Assembly: GCA_016210435.1 (NCBI GenBank)
Contig: JACQUF010000419.1
Location: 1-12,808 of the forward strand
Reading direction: 5' to 3'
Length of the DNA: 12,808 bases
Origin: Chloroflexota bacterium
GTDB lineage: Bacteria; Chloroflexota; Dehalococcoidia; Lucifugimonadales; Lucifugimonadaceae
Numbering within the stretch: the stretch's first letter is position 1; each line of letters starts with the position of its first letter. The translations under genes were made by a program, and so were the position numbers. The notes under the pieces were generated by a model, which worked only from the letters and a program-made list of their open reading frames with translations, searched no databases and was not told the origin of the DNA. This document shows, in pieces, positions 1-7,242 of this stretch.

Positions 1-1
1 C

Positions 2-1570
2 TCCTGGAGCGAGGCGACGCATTGCAACGCCCATCTCCGCGAGCTCGCCGGGCACGTGAAGCGGGGGATCCTATCGGCCGGCGGCTTCCCGCTGGAGTTT
101 CCGACCATCTCCCTGGGTGAATTCTTCCTTCAGCCGACGTCGATGCTCTGCCGGAACCTGATGGCGATGGACGTTGAGGAAATGATCCGCGGCCTGCCGA
201 TCGACGGCGTGGTCTTGCTGTCAGGATGCGACAAGACCACGCCTGCGATGTTGATGGGCGCCGCGAGCGCGGACCTGCCTGCGATCCTGCTCACGGGCGG
301 GCCCCAGCTCAAGGGCAACTGGCGCGGCGTGGAGCTCGGCTCGTGCACCGATTGCCGCCGCTACTGGACTGAGCTGCGCGCTGGCCGGATCACGCAGGCT
401 GAATACGATTCCATGGAATCGGCAATTTACCGTTCGCCAGGACACTGCATGGTCATGGGTACGGCATCGACGATGGCAGCAATCACCGAGGCACTGGGCA
501 TGACCCTTCCCGGTGGCGCGGCGATACCGGGCGCGGACGCCCGACGCGCCGCGCTGGCCGAACAGGCCGGCGCCCGCGCAGTGCAACTTGCGATCGAGGG
601 CGTGCGGCCGTCCGACATCATGACCAGAGACGCCCTCGAAAACGCGATCCGGCTGCTACTTGCGATCGGCGGATCGACCAATGCTGTGATCCATCTGACT
701 GCGATTGCAGGCCGGGTCGGGATCGACCTTCCACTTTCTGCCTTCGACGATCTTTCCAGTTCGACGCCTATGGTCCTGAATCTGAAGCCCTCCGGCGAGT
801 ACCTGATGGAGGACCTTTTTTATGCAGGCGGAATCGGCGCGGTGATGAAGCGGATCGCGCCGCTCCTGCGCCTCGATGCGATGACGGTCTCAGGCAAGAC
901 GCTCGGGCAGAACATCGAGAACGATCGCGTTTACAACGACTCGGTGATCCGGACGCTTGAGAACCCGCTTCATGCCGAAGGGGGAATCGTCGCCCTCGGG
1001 GGGTCGCTTGCCCCTGATGGCGCCATCATCAAGCAGACCGCGGCCTCACGAGACCTGCTCGTTCATCGCGGCCGTGCCGTTGTATTCGAGGACTACAACG
1101 ACCTGCACGAGCGAATCGACTCGCCTGACCTCGATGTTCAGCCGGATGATGTTCTCGTAATGAAGAACGCCGGCCCGGTCGGCGGGCCGGGAATGCCTGA
1201 ATGGGGTTTCCTGCCCTTGCCGAAGAAGATCCTTCAGAAGGGCATCCGGGACATGGTCAGGATTAGCGACGCCCGAATGAGCGGGACCGCATTCGGGACA
1301 GTCGTCGTTCATGTAGCGCCCGAAGCGGCGATCGGCGGTCCATTAGGGCTCGTGCAGAGCAGCGACATCATTTCGCTGGATGTCCCGAAACGGAGGCTGG
1401 ACCTCCTCGTGAAGCCTGGCGAGCTCGCCCGGCGCAGGAAGGCATGGAAACCCAGAGACCGGCACTACGACCGGGGGTACGGAAGGCTGCACCTGGATCA
1501 TGTGCTCCAGGCGCCCAGAGGTTGCGATTTCGATTTCCTCGTGGGGCGGTCGCCGGTCGACTCGCGATGA
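2..1570 (+). CDS. IlvD/Edd family dehydratase, sugar-acid type (5' partial)
   Basis: C-terminal part of a dihydroxyacid/sugar-acid dehydratase; the reading frame is open from the left edge, so roughly the first 50 residues are missing. Family members dehydrate 2,3-dihydroxy acids or aldonates to 2-keto acids using an Fe-S cluster and Mg2+. The three expected cluster cysteines are present: THCN (codon at 23-25), SGCDKT (227-229) and GHCMVMGTAS (446-448). The Asp and Lys after the second Cys are the usual Mg2+ site, with the Lys normally carbamylated. The catalytic-serine motif SDARMSGTAFGT has its Ser codon at 1280-1282. The ARMSGTAFG wording and the C-terminal HVLQAPRGCDFDFLVG resemble L-arabinonate/D-xylonate dehydratases rather than biosynthetic IlvD, so a sugar acid is the likelier substrate; the exact one cannot be read from sequence. 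It ends 330 bases before the next gene and is probably the last gene of its own unit. Confidence 0.92.
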   Translation, partial: SWSEATHCNAHLRELAGHVKRGILSAGGFPLEFPTISLGEFFLQPTSMLCRNLMAMDVEEMIRGLPIDGVVLLSGCDKTTPAMLMGAASADLPAILLTGGPQLKGNWRGVELGSCTDCRRYWTELRAGRITQAEYDSMESAIYRSPGHCMVMGTASTMAAITEALGMTLPGGAAIPGADARRAALAEQAGARAVQLAIEGVRPSDIMTRDALENAIRLLLAIGGSTNAVIHLTAIAGRVGIDLPLSAFDDLSSSTPMVLNLKPSGEYLMEDLFYAGGIGAVMKRIAPLLRLDAMTVSGKTLGQNIENDRVYNDSVIRTLENPLHAEGGIVALGGSLAPDGAIIKQTAASRDLLVHRGRAVVFEDYNDLHERIDSPDLDVQPDDVLVMKNAGPVGGPGMPEWGFLPLPKKILQKGIRDMVRISDARMSGTAFGTVVVHVAPEAAIGGPLGLVQSSDIISLDVPKRRLDLLVKPGELARRRKAWKPRDRHYDRGYGRLHLDHVLQAPRGCDFDFLVGRSPVDSR

Positions 1571-1606
1571 GTTCAAATTTGTCATTACTTCGAAAATACC
1601 CGGAGT

Positions 1607-1694
1607 CGCGGTCTGAGCTGGTCGAAGACTCTGACGTAGAGCATGTTCATCGATATGGGGTGCCGGCCAGGTCCTTCGACGGGCTCAGGACGCG
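1607..1694. repeat. Inverted repeat pair forming a long imperfect hairpin
   Basis: The left arm (1607-1629) carries CGCG, TGAGC and GTCGAAG. The right arm (1671-1694) carries its reverse complement, CTTCGAC, GCTCA and CGCG, with small indels and mismatches. About 41 bases separate the arms. The right arm alone is also bounded by the short inverted pair GTCCT and AGGAC. The element lies just after the dehydratase stop codon, so it could end transcription or protect the transcript's 3' end. No T-run follows, so it is not a textbook intrinsic terminator. Confidence 0.6.
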
Positions 1695-1729
1695 GCTGGC
1701 ATGACCAATTCCGAGCCATCACAAATGTC

Positions 1730-1760
1730 ATCCCGAGTCCGCCTCAGGCGGACGAGGGAT
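1730..1760. repeat. Palindromic repeat, GTCCGCC/GGCGGAC family
   Basis: An eight-base perfect stem, GTCCGCCT with AGGCGGAC, is centred on one base at 1745. A second stem, ATCCC (1730-1734) with GGGAT (1756-1760), lies outside two unpaired GA dinucleotides. Related palindromes recur at 7156-7180 and 8395-8418, so this is a dispersed element rather than a chance hairpin. Confidence 0.7.
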
Positions 1761-1900
1761 CTGTTGGGCCCCAAGACAAACGGGTCCTTCGACCCGGGCG
1801 CCGGACCTCAGCAACGACAATACGCGCGACGTAATGTGCCGTACCTGACGATAGGCCAAATGCGTCCCAATGTGGCAAGCACTCGAACGGAGCCAGTGTC

Positions 1901-2773
1901 ATGAAGATCGGAGTCGTCTTCCCACAGACGGAGATCGATGAGGACGCGGGCGGCATCCGCGAGTACGCGCAGGCCGCCGAGGAGATGGGTTTCAGCCACA
2001 TCCTCGCCTTCGACCACGTACTTGGCGCAAGCCGGGCTAGCAGGCCCGTCTGGAACCGGCCGTACGACCTCGATTCGATGTTCCATGAGCCGTTCGTGCT
2101 CTTCGGGTACATCGCAGGTGTAACAAAGTCCATCGGCCTGTGCAGCGGGATCGTGATCCTGCCCCAGCGCCAGGCCGCACTCGTGGCAAAGCAGGCCGCG
2201 GCCGTGGACGTCTTGAGCAATGGCCGTCTACGACTGGGAGTCGGGATCGGCTGGAACGACGTCGAGTACGAAGCCCTCGGCATGAACTTCCACAACCGCG
2301 GCCGGCGTTGCGAGGAGCAGATCGAGGTCATGCGCCAGCTATGGACCAAGCGGGCGGTGACCTTCAAAGGCAAGTGGCACACGATCACGGATGCCGGGAT
2401 CTTTCCTCTCCCGGTCCAGCGTCCGATTCCGGTCTGGTTCGGCGGCATGGCCGAGCAGGTAGTCGACCGCGTGGCGCGGACGGGGGATGGCTGGCTCCCC
2501 CAGTTCCAGCCGGGCGATGCCGCCAGGCAGTCGCTGGAGCAACTACGGTCGCTCGCACGGAAATATGGCCGCGACCCGGCAACGATCGGCGTCGAAGGGC
2601 GGATGACGTTGAAGCTGGGCGCAGAAGCCGGCTGGGAGTCGACGCTCAAGGGCTGGAAGGACCTGGGGGCCACCTACGTGAGCCTGAACACGATGGGGAA
2701 CGGGCTCAAAGGGCCGGAAGCGCACATCAAGCGCCTGGAATCGTTCCGCCGCGTAGTCCCAAGAGTTCCGTGA
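1901..2773 (+). CDS. LLM class (probably F420-dependent) oxidoreductase
   Basis: 290-residue luciferase-like TIM-barrel oxidoreductase. Supporting features are the N-terminal IGVVFPQTEI strand, EMGFSHILAFDH, the LCSGIVILPQRQAALVAKQA strand-helix, the LRLGVGIGWNDVEYEALG loop with FHNRGRRCEEQI, then RPIPVWFGGMAE and RTGDGWLP. This order and spacing match the F420-dependent TIGR03619-like branch of the bacterial luciferase family; FMN cannot be excluded from sequence alone. Such enzymes transfer hydride to or from small organic substrates in the cytoplasm, and the substrate is unknown here. The ATG at 1901 is preceded by GGAG (1889-1892) at good spacing, and length is normal for the family. The next gene starts 19 bases after the stop on the same strand, so the two are probably co-transcribed. 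Confidence 0.93.
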   Translation: MKIGVVFPQTEIDEDAGGIREYAQAAEEMGFSHILAFDHVLGASRASRPVWNRPYDLDSMFHEPFVLFGYIAGVTKSIGLCSGIVILPQRQAALVAKQAAAVDVLSNGRLRLGVGIGWNDVEYEALGMNFHNRGRRCEEQIEVMRQLWTKRAVTFKGKWHTITDAGIFPLPVQRPIPVWFGGMAEQVVDRVARTGDGWLPQFQPGDAARQSLEQLRSLARKYGRDPATIGVEGRMTLKLGAEAGWESTLKGWKDLGATYVSLNTMGNGLKGPEAHIKRLESFRRVVPRVP

Positions 2774-2792
2774 ACCTGCTGGAGTAGCTTGC

Positions 2793-3908
2793 GTGCGCGT
2801 ACTCGTTTTCGGGGGCACCCGCTACTTCGGACGCGCCGCGGTCGAGATCCTGTTGTCGCAGGGCCACCGGGTGAGCGTCTTCACCCGCGGCAACGTCCGC
2901 CCTCCGTTCTGGGACCAGATCGAACATATCCAGGGCGATCGGACCGACATCGAGGGCCTCGTGTCGAAATTGAAGGGACGCAAATTCGACGCGGTCATCG
3001 ACAACCAGTGCTTCACGCGGGAGGAAGCTGAAGGCGCAGTGCGGGCGTTGCGCGGCAACATCGGAAGGTACGTCGTTGCCAGCACAGTCTCCACGTATGG
3101 CGAAGGCGGGCATGCGCTCCGGCGCCAGACGGTGAGCGGGCCGCCGGCATCGAACGAGGAACGATTCTGGGTCGATTATCGGCTGATCGACCCTGTGCCA
3201 GAGGATGCGTCGGACGTTTCGAAGCAACCATGGGAGTACCGGTCCACGCTATCGAAATACGGTGAGGGCAAGCGTCACGTCGAACGGGTCATGCTGGAGT
3301 CGCCGCGCGACTGGCCGTTCGTGGCCATTCGCGTCCCGGCGACGCTGGGACCCGACGACCCCACAGGTCGTTTCGCGTGGTGGCTGTGGCGAATCCAGGA
3401 TGGCGATCCCGTCATCCTGCCCGATGGCGGCAAGCATGCCGTTCAGCTCGGATATTCACTAGACCTCGCCAGGTTCATCGTCGACTGCCTGACAGCTCCA
3501 AAGGTCCCTCGCCAGATTTACAACTTTGCCCAGCGGGAGACTCCGCGCTTCGTGCATGTGCTTGAAGCGATCGCCGATTCCGCGGGCAGACCGTTGAACG
3601 CAGTCGCGATACCGTCCGAGATATTGCATCGATTCAGCGGCCTTCCCTGGCACGAGTGGTCGTACGCGCCCTTCTGCGATCTCAACATCACGATGTCGTT
3701 AAGGAAAGCCGAGCAGGATGTCGGGCTGCCATACACGCCGTTGAGGGAGTGGGTGAAGGCGACGACCGACTGGTATCTGGCCAATCCCGCCGCACTCGAG
3801 ACTACGAGGTGGAGCGAGCTGCGGTGGAAAGAAGTCCTCTTCGCCGGGAAGTGGAAAGCGGCCCGGGAACGGCTGGGCTGGCGTTTCGAGGGGGAGCCTT
3901 CGCCCTAG
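2793..3908 (+). CDS. NAD-dependent epimerase/dehydratase (extended SDR, CSP41-like)
   Basis: 371-residue Rossmann-fold protein of the extended short-chain dehydrogenase family. The N-terminus RVLVFGGTRYFGRAAVEILL (residues 2-21) is the dinucleotide-binding GGTxxxG motif, followed by GHRVSVFTRG as in CSP41-like epimerases. The conserved serine/threonine region is VASTVSTYGEG (about 95-105), and the catalytic pair is Tyr156-x3-Lys160 in KYGEGK. The middle region RVPATLGPDDPTGRF matches the substrate-side loop of nucleotide-sugar epimerases. It probably acts on a sugar or sugar derivative in the cytoplasm; the substrate is not predictable. GTG is chosen as start because the nucleotide-binding strand begins at residue 2 and GGAG (2781-2784) sits eight bases upstream. 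It lies 19 bases after the oxidoreductase gene, suggesting a two-gene operon ending in the inverted repeat that follows. Confidence 0.9.
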   Translation: MRVLVFGGTRYFGRAAVEILLSQGHRVSVFTRGNVRPPFWDQIEHIQGDRTDIEGLVSKLKGRKFDAVIDNQCFTREEAEGAVRALRGNIGRYVVASTVSTYGEGGHALRRQTVSGPPASNEERFWVDYRLIDPVPEDASDVSKQPWEYRSTLSKYGEGKRHVERVMLESPRDWPFVAIRVPATLGPDDPTGRFAWWLWRIQDGDPVILPDGGKHAVQLGYSLDLARFIVDCLTAPKVPRQIYNFAQRETPRFVHVLEAIADSAGRPLNAVAIPSEILHRFSGLPWHEWSYAPFCDLNITMSLRKAEQDVGLPYTPLREWVKATTDWYLANPAALETTRWSELRWKEVLFAGKWKAARERLGWRFEGEPSP

Positions 3909-3932
3909 TCCATCCGCCTGACCTCAGCACAC

Positions 3933-4042
3933 TGTCGTTCTGGGGGAAGCGAAGAACCTGTTCCTTCACGGGTCCAACAGATACTTCCTGCCGACAAAAT
4001 CGGTGGCTATTTAGCAGATCCTTCGCTCCGCTCAGGATGACA
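3933..4042. terminator. Inverted repeat between convergent genes, possible bidirectional terminator
   Basis: A 30-base left arm (3933-3962, starting TGTCGTTCTG and including AGCGAAG) is the imperfect reverse complement of the right arm (4013-4042, including CTTCGCT and CAGGATGACA). Twenty-two of 30 positions agree and nearly all mismatches are transitions, so G:U pairs would keep an RNA hairpin. A small CCGAC...CGG hairpin lies in the 50-base spacer. Its position between the 3' ends of a + strand and a - strand gene fits a role in ending both transcripts. There is no flanking T-run on either side, so the terminator function is inferred. Confidence 0.5.
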
Positions 4043-4050
4043 TCCGGTTA

Positions 4051-5055
4051 CTACGCCGTCGGGGCGTTTGCGGGAATGAGCCTGGTCGCCTTGAGCTCCC
4101 GCCACAGGTCCGCGGGTATCTTTGCCGAAGCCATGCTGACGTTCTCTTCCAGCTCTGAGACGCTCTGCGCGCCCGGAATGGCGGTGGCGATTGCCGGATG
4201 CGCAAGGACGAATTGAAGGGCTGCGGCCTTGAGGTCCACCTTGTGGCGATCGCAGACAGCCTTGAGCGCACGTGCACGCGCCACCAGATCGACCGGCGCG
4301 GGCTGGTAGTTGAACGACACGGGACCGTTGAGGTCCCGGGCCAGTATCCCGCTGTTGTAGGGGCCGCCGACGATCACTTTCACACCGCGCTTTTCGCATT
4401 CAGGAAGGAACTCGGGCAGGCCAGTGTGATCGAGCAGCGTGTAGCGCCCCGCGAGCAGTACGACGTCCAGATCGAAGCGGCGGATGAAACGCAGAGGCAT
4501 CTCCCACTGGTTCATGCCTGTCCCGATCGCCTTCACCACGCCTTTCTCGCGTAGCTCGAGCATCGTCGGGAAGGCGGTCCTGTTCGCGGCCTCCTCGAGG
4601 TTCTCGACGTCTGGATCATGCAGCAGAAGAATCTCGACGCGGTCCATGCGGAGGCGCTTCAAACTTTCTTCCAGCGAACGCAGGATGCCGTCACGGCTCA
4701 GATCGAAGACCGCTTTCAGGTTCGGCAAACCGTCGGGCGGAACGCTGGCGCCATTGCCGGTTGGATTGAGCACGCGGCCGACCTTGGTCGATATGACGAA
4801 GCTGTTGCGAGGGAATCCGCTGAGCGCATTCCCGTACCGCACCTCGGATCGGCCATCGCCGTATAGCGGGGCGGTATCGAAATACCGTACGCCGAGATCG
4901 TAGGCGCGCCGGATTATCCGGAGCGCCTCGTTGTAGGCCGATCCGCCGTAGAGCCCGCCGGCCAGCTTCATACCACTGAGTGGCGCGCCTCCGAGTCCGA
5001 GGCGGGTGACCTTTGCGCCAGTCTTCCTAATTTCGACCTGTTCGAATGGATTCAT
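4051..5055 (-). CDS. Aldo/keto reductase (L-fucose/aldose dehydrogenase-like)
   Basis: 334-residue (alpha/beta)8-barrel NAD(P)-dependent oxidoreductase. The full catalytic tetrad is visible: Asp60 and Tyr65 in YFDTAPLYG, Lys91 in VISTKVGR and His146 in LLLHDPD. C-terminal features include VIVGGPYNSGILA and the cofactor-side AIPGAQSVSELEEN. The insert pattern and the GGAPLSGM N-terminus resemble the L-fucose dehydrogenase/D-threo-aldose 1-dehydrogenase/pyridoxal dehydrogenase branch, so oxidation of an aldose to a lactone or acid is plausible, but substrate choice is not certain. The ATG at 5055 is preceded on its strand by a GAGGG stretch about seven bases upstream. It is the last gene of a leftward four-gene set; 73 bases with two palindromes separate it from the upstream dehydrogenase gene. 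Confidence 0.92.
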   Translation of the reverse strand: MNPFEQVEIRKTGAKVTRLGLGGAPLSGMKLAGGLYGGSAYNEALRIIRRAYDLGVRYFDTAPLYGDGRSEVRYGNALSGFPRNSFVISTKVGRVLNPTGNGASVPPDGLPNLKAVFDLSRDGILRSLEESLKRLRMDRVEILLLHDPDVENLEEAANRTAFPTMLELREKGVVKAIGTGMNQWEMPLRFIRRFDLDVVLLAGRYTLLDHTGLPEFLPECEKRGVKVIVGGPYNSGILARDLNGPVSFNYQPAPVDLVARARALKAVCDRHKVDLKAAALQFVLAHPAIATAIPGAQSVSELEENVSMASAKIPADLWRELKATRLIPANAPTA

Positions 5056-5072
5056 TCCGTGCCCTCACCCTC

Positions 5073-5119
5073 GTCCCGACGCGGTCGGGACTACACCCTC
5101 TCGCCTCCGGGGCGAGGGG
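5073..5119. repeat. Two adjacent palindromes between minus-strand genes
   Basis: The first is a perfect eight-base stem, GTCCCGAC (5073-5080) with GTCGGGAC (5084-5091) around GCG. The second is CTCGCC (5100-5105) with GGCGAG (5111-5116), extended by CCC and GGG outside. They fill most of the 73-base gap between two genes of the same strand. They could attenuate or stabilise the transcript, but no T-run follows, so they are recorded as repeats. Confidence 0.6.
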
Positions 5120-5128
5120 AGCCGTTGA

Positions 5129-6205
5129 TCACCGAGCTGGAGCGCCCAACGCTGCGACGATGGCGTCGCCGACTTCCGTGGTCTTCGCTCGGCCACCAAG
5201 GTCCGGTGATATCACCTTCCCTTCGTAGAGCACCTTCTGCACCGCGCTTTCTACAACCTGTCCTGCCGCTTCCTGCCCGAGTTGTCGCAGCATCAGCGCG
5301 GCGGTCAGGATCTGCGCCATCGGGTTGGCGATGCCCTTGCCCGCGATATCGGGGGCGCTACCGTGCGTCGGCTCGAACATCGATGGGTATCGCCGAGACG
5401 GGTCCAGGTTTGCGCTGGAAGCCAGCCCGAGGCTGCCCGTGATAACTGCGCCGATATCGGTGAGGATATCGCCGAACAGATTGCTTGCCACGACGACGTC
5501 GAACTGCTCAGGGCGCCGGATAAAGTCCATGCATGCACGATCGATGAGCAACGAGTCGGTCGCGATGTCAGGGTATTTCTCGGCGACCGCCTTGAAGATC
5601 CGGTCCCAGAGCACCATGCCGTAGCCCTGCGCGTTCGACTTCGTGATCGAGGTCACGTGCTTCTTCTTGTTGCGGGAACGCGCCAGATCGAAGGCATACG
5701 TGATAACGCGTTCGCATCCCCGCCTCGTAAACACCGAGCTCTGAATGGCGACCTCTTCCGGCTGGTCGCGATACTGGAAGCCGCCCACGTTGGCGTACTC
5801 GCCCTCCGTGTTCTCGCGGATGACGACAAGATCGATGTCCCAGGGCTTCCTGCCCGCCAATGGGGATTTCACGCCCGGGTACAGCACCGACGGCCTCAGG
5901 CACACGTACTGGTCGAACGCCCTCCGGATCGGAAGCAGCAGGCCGTTCAGCGTGATGTGGTCCTGCACCTTCGGATGGCCGACCGCGCCGAGGAATATGG
6001 CGTCGAACTTCCGAAGGGTCTCGATACCGTCCTTCGGCATCATCTCGCGGTGCTCGAAATAGTAGTTCGTGCTCCACGGAAATTCGGTCAACTGCAAGGT
6101 GAAACAGCCGGTTCGGGCGACGGCCTTCAGGACCTTTAAGCCCTCTTCGACGACTTCGATGCCGATGCCATCGCCGCGAATGACTGCAATCTTGTATTCA
6201 GGCAT
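5129..6205 (-). CDS. Isocitrate/isopropylmalate dehydrogenase family, tartrate/D-malate dehydrogenase type
   Basis: 358-residue NAD-dependent, metal-dependent oxidative decarboxylase. Seen: IRGDGIG at residues 9-15; substrate arginines in PIRR (91-95), LRPS (103-106) and VIRENTEGEY (128-137) with Tyr137; the catalytic TKSN with Lys189; metal-binding Asp222, Asp246 and Asp250 in SNLFGDILTDIG (24- and 4-residue spacing as in isopropylmalate dehydrogenase); and EPTHGSAPDIAGKGIANP. The GLLLPIRRAFDQYVCLRPS stretch and FPWSTNYYFEH point to the tartrate dehydrogenase/D-malate dehydrogenase (TtuC/DmlA) branch rather than LeuB. Known members oxidise tartrate or decarboxylate D-malate to pyruvate. LeuB-like promiscuity cannot be excluded, and no leuA/C/D genes are nearby. 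The ATG has GAGAG just upstream on its strand. It lies 36 bases after the beta-hydroxyacid dehydrogenase gene, probably in one operon. Confidence 0.9.
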   Translation of the reverse strand: MPEYKIAVIRGDGIGIEVVEEGLKVLKAVARTGCFTLQLTEFPWSTNYYFEHREMMPKDGIETLRKFDAIFLGAVGHPKVQDHITLNGLLLPIRRAFDQYVCLRPSVLYPGVKSPLAGRKPWDIDLVVIRENTEGEYANVGGFQYRDQPEEVAIQSSVFTRRGCERVITYAFDLARSRNKKKHVTSITKSNAQGYGMVLWDRIFKAVAEKYPDIATDSLLIDRACMDFIRRPEQFDVVVASNLFGDILTDIGAVITGSLGLASSANLDPSRRYPSMFEPTHGSAPDIAGKGIANPMAQILTAALMLRQLGQEAAGQVVESAVQKVLYEGKVISPDLGGRAKTTEVGDAIVAALGAPAR

Positions 6206-6241
6206 TACGTCTCTCGTGTCCGTCGATTTCGTCGTAGCGTC

Positions 6242-7123
6242 TCATTCCGGCTTGCTGGACCGCTTTTCGAGCGCGAGCAAGACCGCCGAGATGTCCCCCT
6301 CGCCAAAACCGAGGTCACGCGTCTCCTGGATGAGTTCTTGGGCGACCTTCGACAGCGGCAAGGCGAAGCCCATCTTGCTACTCAGGTCAACGATTATTCC
6401 GATGTCCTTTACGAGGTTGCGGACCGGCGCCGCGGACCTTTCGAAATTCCGTGCCGCCGTGATCGGAGCGCTTCGCTCGACCATCCGGCTCTGCCCCCAG
6501 CTGGCAGCAAGGACCGAAGCCGCCTCGTTGATATCTATGCCCGCCTTGTTCGCAAGCTGGAATGCTTCAGCCGCGGCGCAGACATTCACGGTTACGAGCA
6601 GCTGGTTGATCAGTTTCATTGCCGTACCTGCGCCGGATGGGCCCATGTAGCGGACGGTTTTACCCATCTTCTCGAACACCGGCCTCACCCGGTCGAAGGC
6701 CGGGCGATCGCCGCCGACCATGATGGACATCGTCGCATCGCGCGCGCCCAGCGGTCCGCCGCTTATGGGCGCGTCCAGGAAACTTGCCCGCTTCTTCGCG
6801 GCGGCTTCATGGCAGTCTCGTGACGTTTGGAGGTCTACGGTCGCATGGTCCACGAGGATCTGGCCGGAGCCCGCGTGTGCGATCACTCCTTCGGACCCGA
6901 GAAAGACTTCCCGGCTAGTGGGAATGTCCGCCAGGCAGGCGAGAACGACGTCGACCTGACCGGTGAGCTCCGCGGGCGAGGCCGCCTCCCTGGCGCCCCT
7001 GGCTACAAGCTCGTCCGCCTTCGGCTGGCTTCGGTTCCAGACCGTTAGGTCTATGCCACCTTTGAGCAGGTTGTTCGCCATGCCGAGGCCCATGTTTCCG
7101 AGGCCAATGAAACCTACGCGCAT
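6242..7123 (-). CDS. Beta-hydroxyacid dehydrogenase (3-hydroxyisobutyrate / tartronate-semialdehyde reductase family)
   Basis: 293-residue NAD(P)-dependent dehydrogenase with the normal family length. The N-terminus VGFIGLGNMGLGMANNL is the dinucleotide-binding GxGxxG. DAPISGGPLGARDATMSIMV (118-135) is the substrate-binding signature, and GPSGAGTAMKLINQLL contains catalytic Lys170 and Asn173. The C-terminal all-helical domain is complete, ending in the DLGFGEGDISAV motif. The family reduces tartronate semialdehyde to D-glycerate or oxidises 3-hydroxyisobutyrate; sequence alone does not decide between these. Neighbouring tartrate/malate-type and D-2-hydroxyacid dehydrogenases favour a small-hydroxyacid route. 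The ATG at 7123 has AAAGG about eight bases upstream on its strand. The gap to the preceding minus-strand gene is 119 bases and includes a palindrome. Confidence 0.92.
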   Translation of the reverse strand: MRVGFIGLGNMGLGMANNLLKGGIDLTVWNRSQPKADELVARGAREAASPAELTGQVDVVLACLADIPTSREVFLGSEGVIAHAGSGQILVDHATVDLQTSRDCHEAAAKKRASFLDAPISGGPLGARDATMSIMVGGDRPAFDRVRPVFEKMGKTVRYMGPSGAGTAMKLINQLLVTVNVCAAAEAFQLANKAGIDINEAASVLAASWGQSRMVERSAPITAARNFERSAAPVRNLVKDIGIIVDLSSKMGFALPLSKVAQELIQETRDLGFGEGDISAVLLALEKRSSKPE

Positions 7124-7155
7124 CGGGACTGCCTTTCACGACTTCATCGGTCGCC

Positions 7156-7180
7156 CTGAATCCGCCTGTGGCGGACTCAG
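7156..7180. repeat. Palindromic repeat, TCCGCC/GGCGGA family
   Basis: TCCGCC (7161-7166) pairs with GGCGGA (7170-7175) around TGT. CTGA (7156-7159) pairs with TCAG (7177-7180) outside a one-base mismatch. The core is the same as in the elements at 1730-1760 and 8395-8418. It sits in the 119-base gap between two minus-strand dehydrogenase genes. Confidence 0.65.
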
Positions 7181-7242
7181 AACGACAAAGAGTAAGGCCG
7201 GACCGGCTGCCAGAGAGCCAGCGATTATACGCGGGCCTCGGA

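Larger units (their letters stand above)
1571..1900. other. Intergenic region with palindromic repeats
   Basis: This 330-base gap holds no convincing gene. Short open frames here overlap the repeats and lack ribosome binding sites. It contains two hairpin-forming units, listed separately at 1607-1694 and 1730-1760. A possible degraded third unit begins with GTCCTTCGAC at 1784. The promoter of the following oxidoreductase must lie here or upstream, but I see no clear -35/-10 pair. The only translation signal is GGAG at 1889-1892, eight bases before the ATG at 1901. Confidence 0.6.

Noticed and set aside
1571..1900. Small genes in the first intergenic region
   Set aside because: Short frames at 1643-1834 and 1701-1904 run through palindromic repeats, lack ribosome binding sites and overlap each other.
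1744..2673. 309-residue open frame on the - strand opposite the LLM oxidoreductase gene
   Set aside because: Its sequence is Ser/Arg/Pro-rich with no recognisable domain and lies antisense to a gene with clear family motifs. It is a by-product of high GC content.
2140..2787. 215-residue + strand open frame inside the LLM oxidoreductase gene
   Set aside because: Same-strand frame shadow, Arg/Gly-rich, without any family motif.
5282..6139. 285-residue + strand open frame opposite the tartrate/malate-type dehydrogenase
   Set aside because: Arg- and His-rich with no domain signature; antisense shadow of a well-supported gene.
5129..6205. Reading the dehydrogenase as LeuB of leucine biosynthesis
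   Set aside because: The N-terminal and substrate-loop wording fits the tartrate/D-malate branch better, and no leucine pathway genes are nearby. The possibility is kept only as a caveat.
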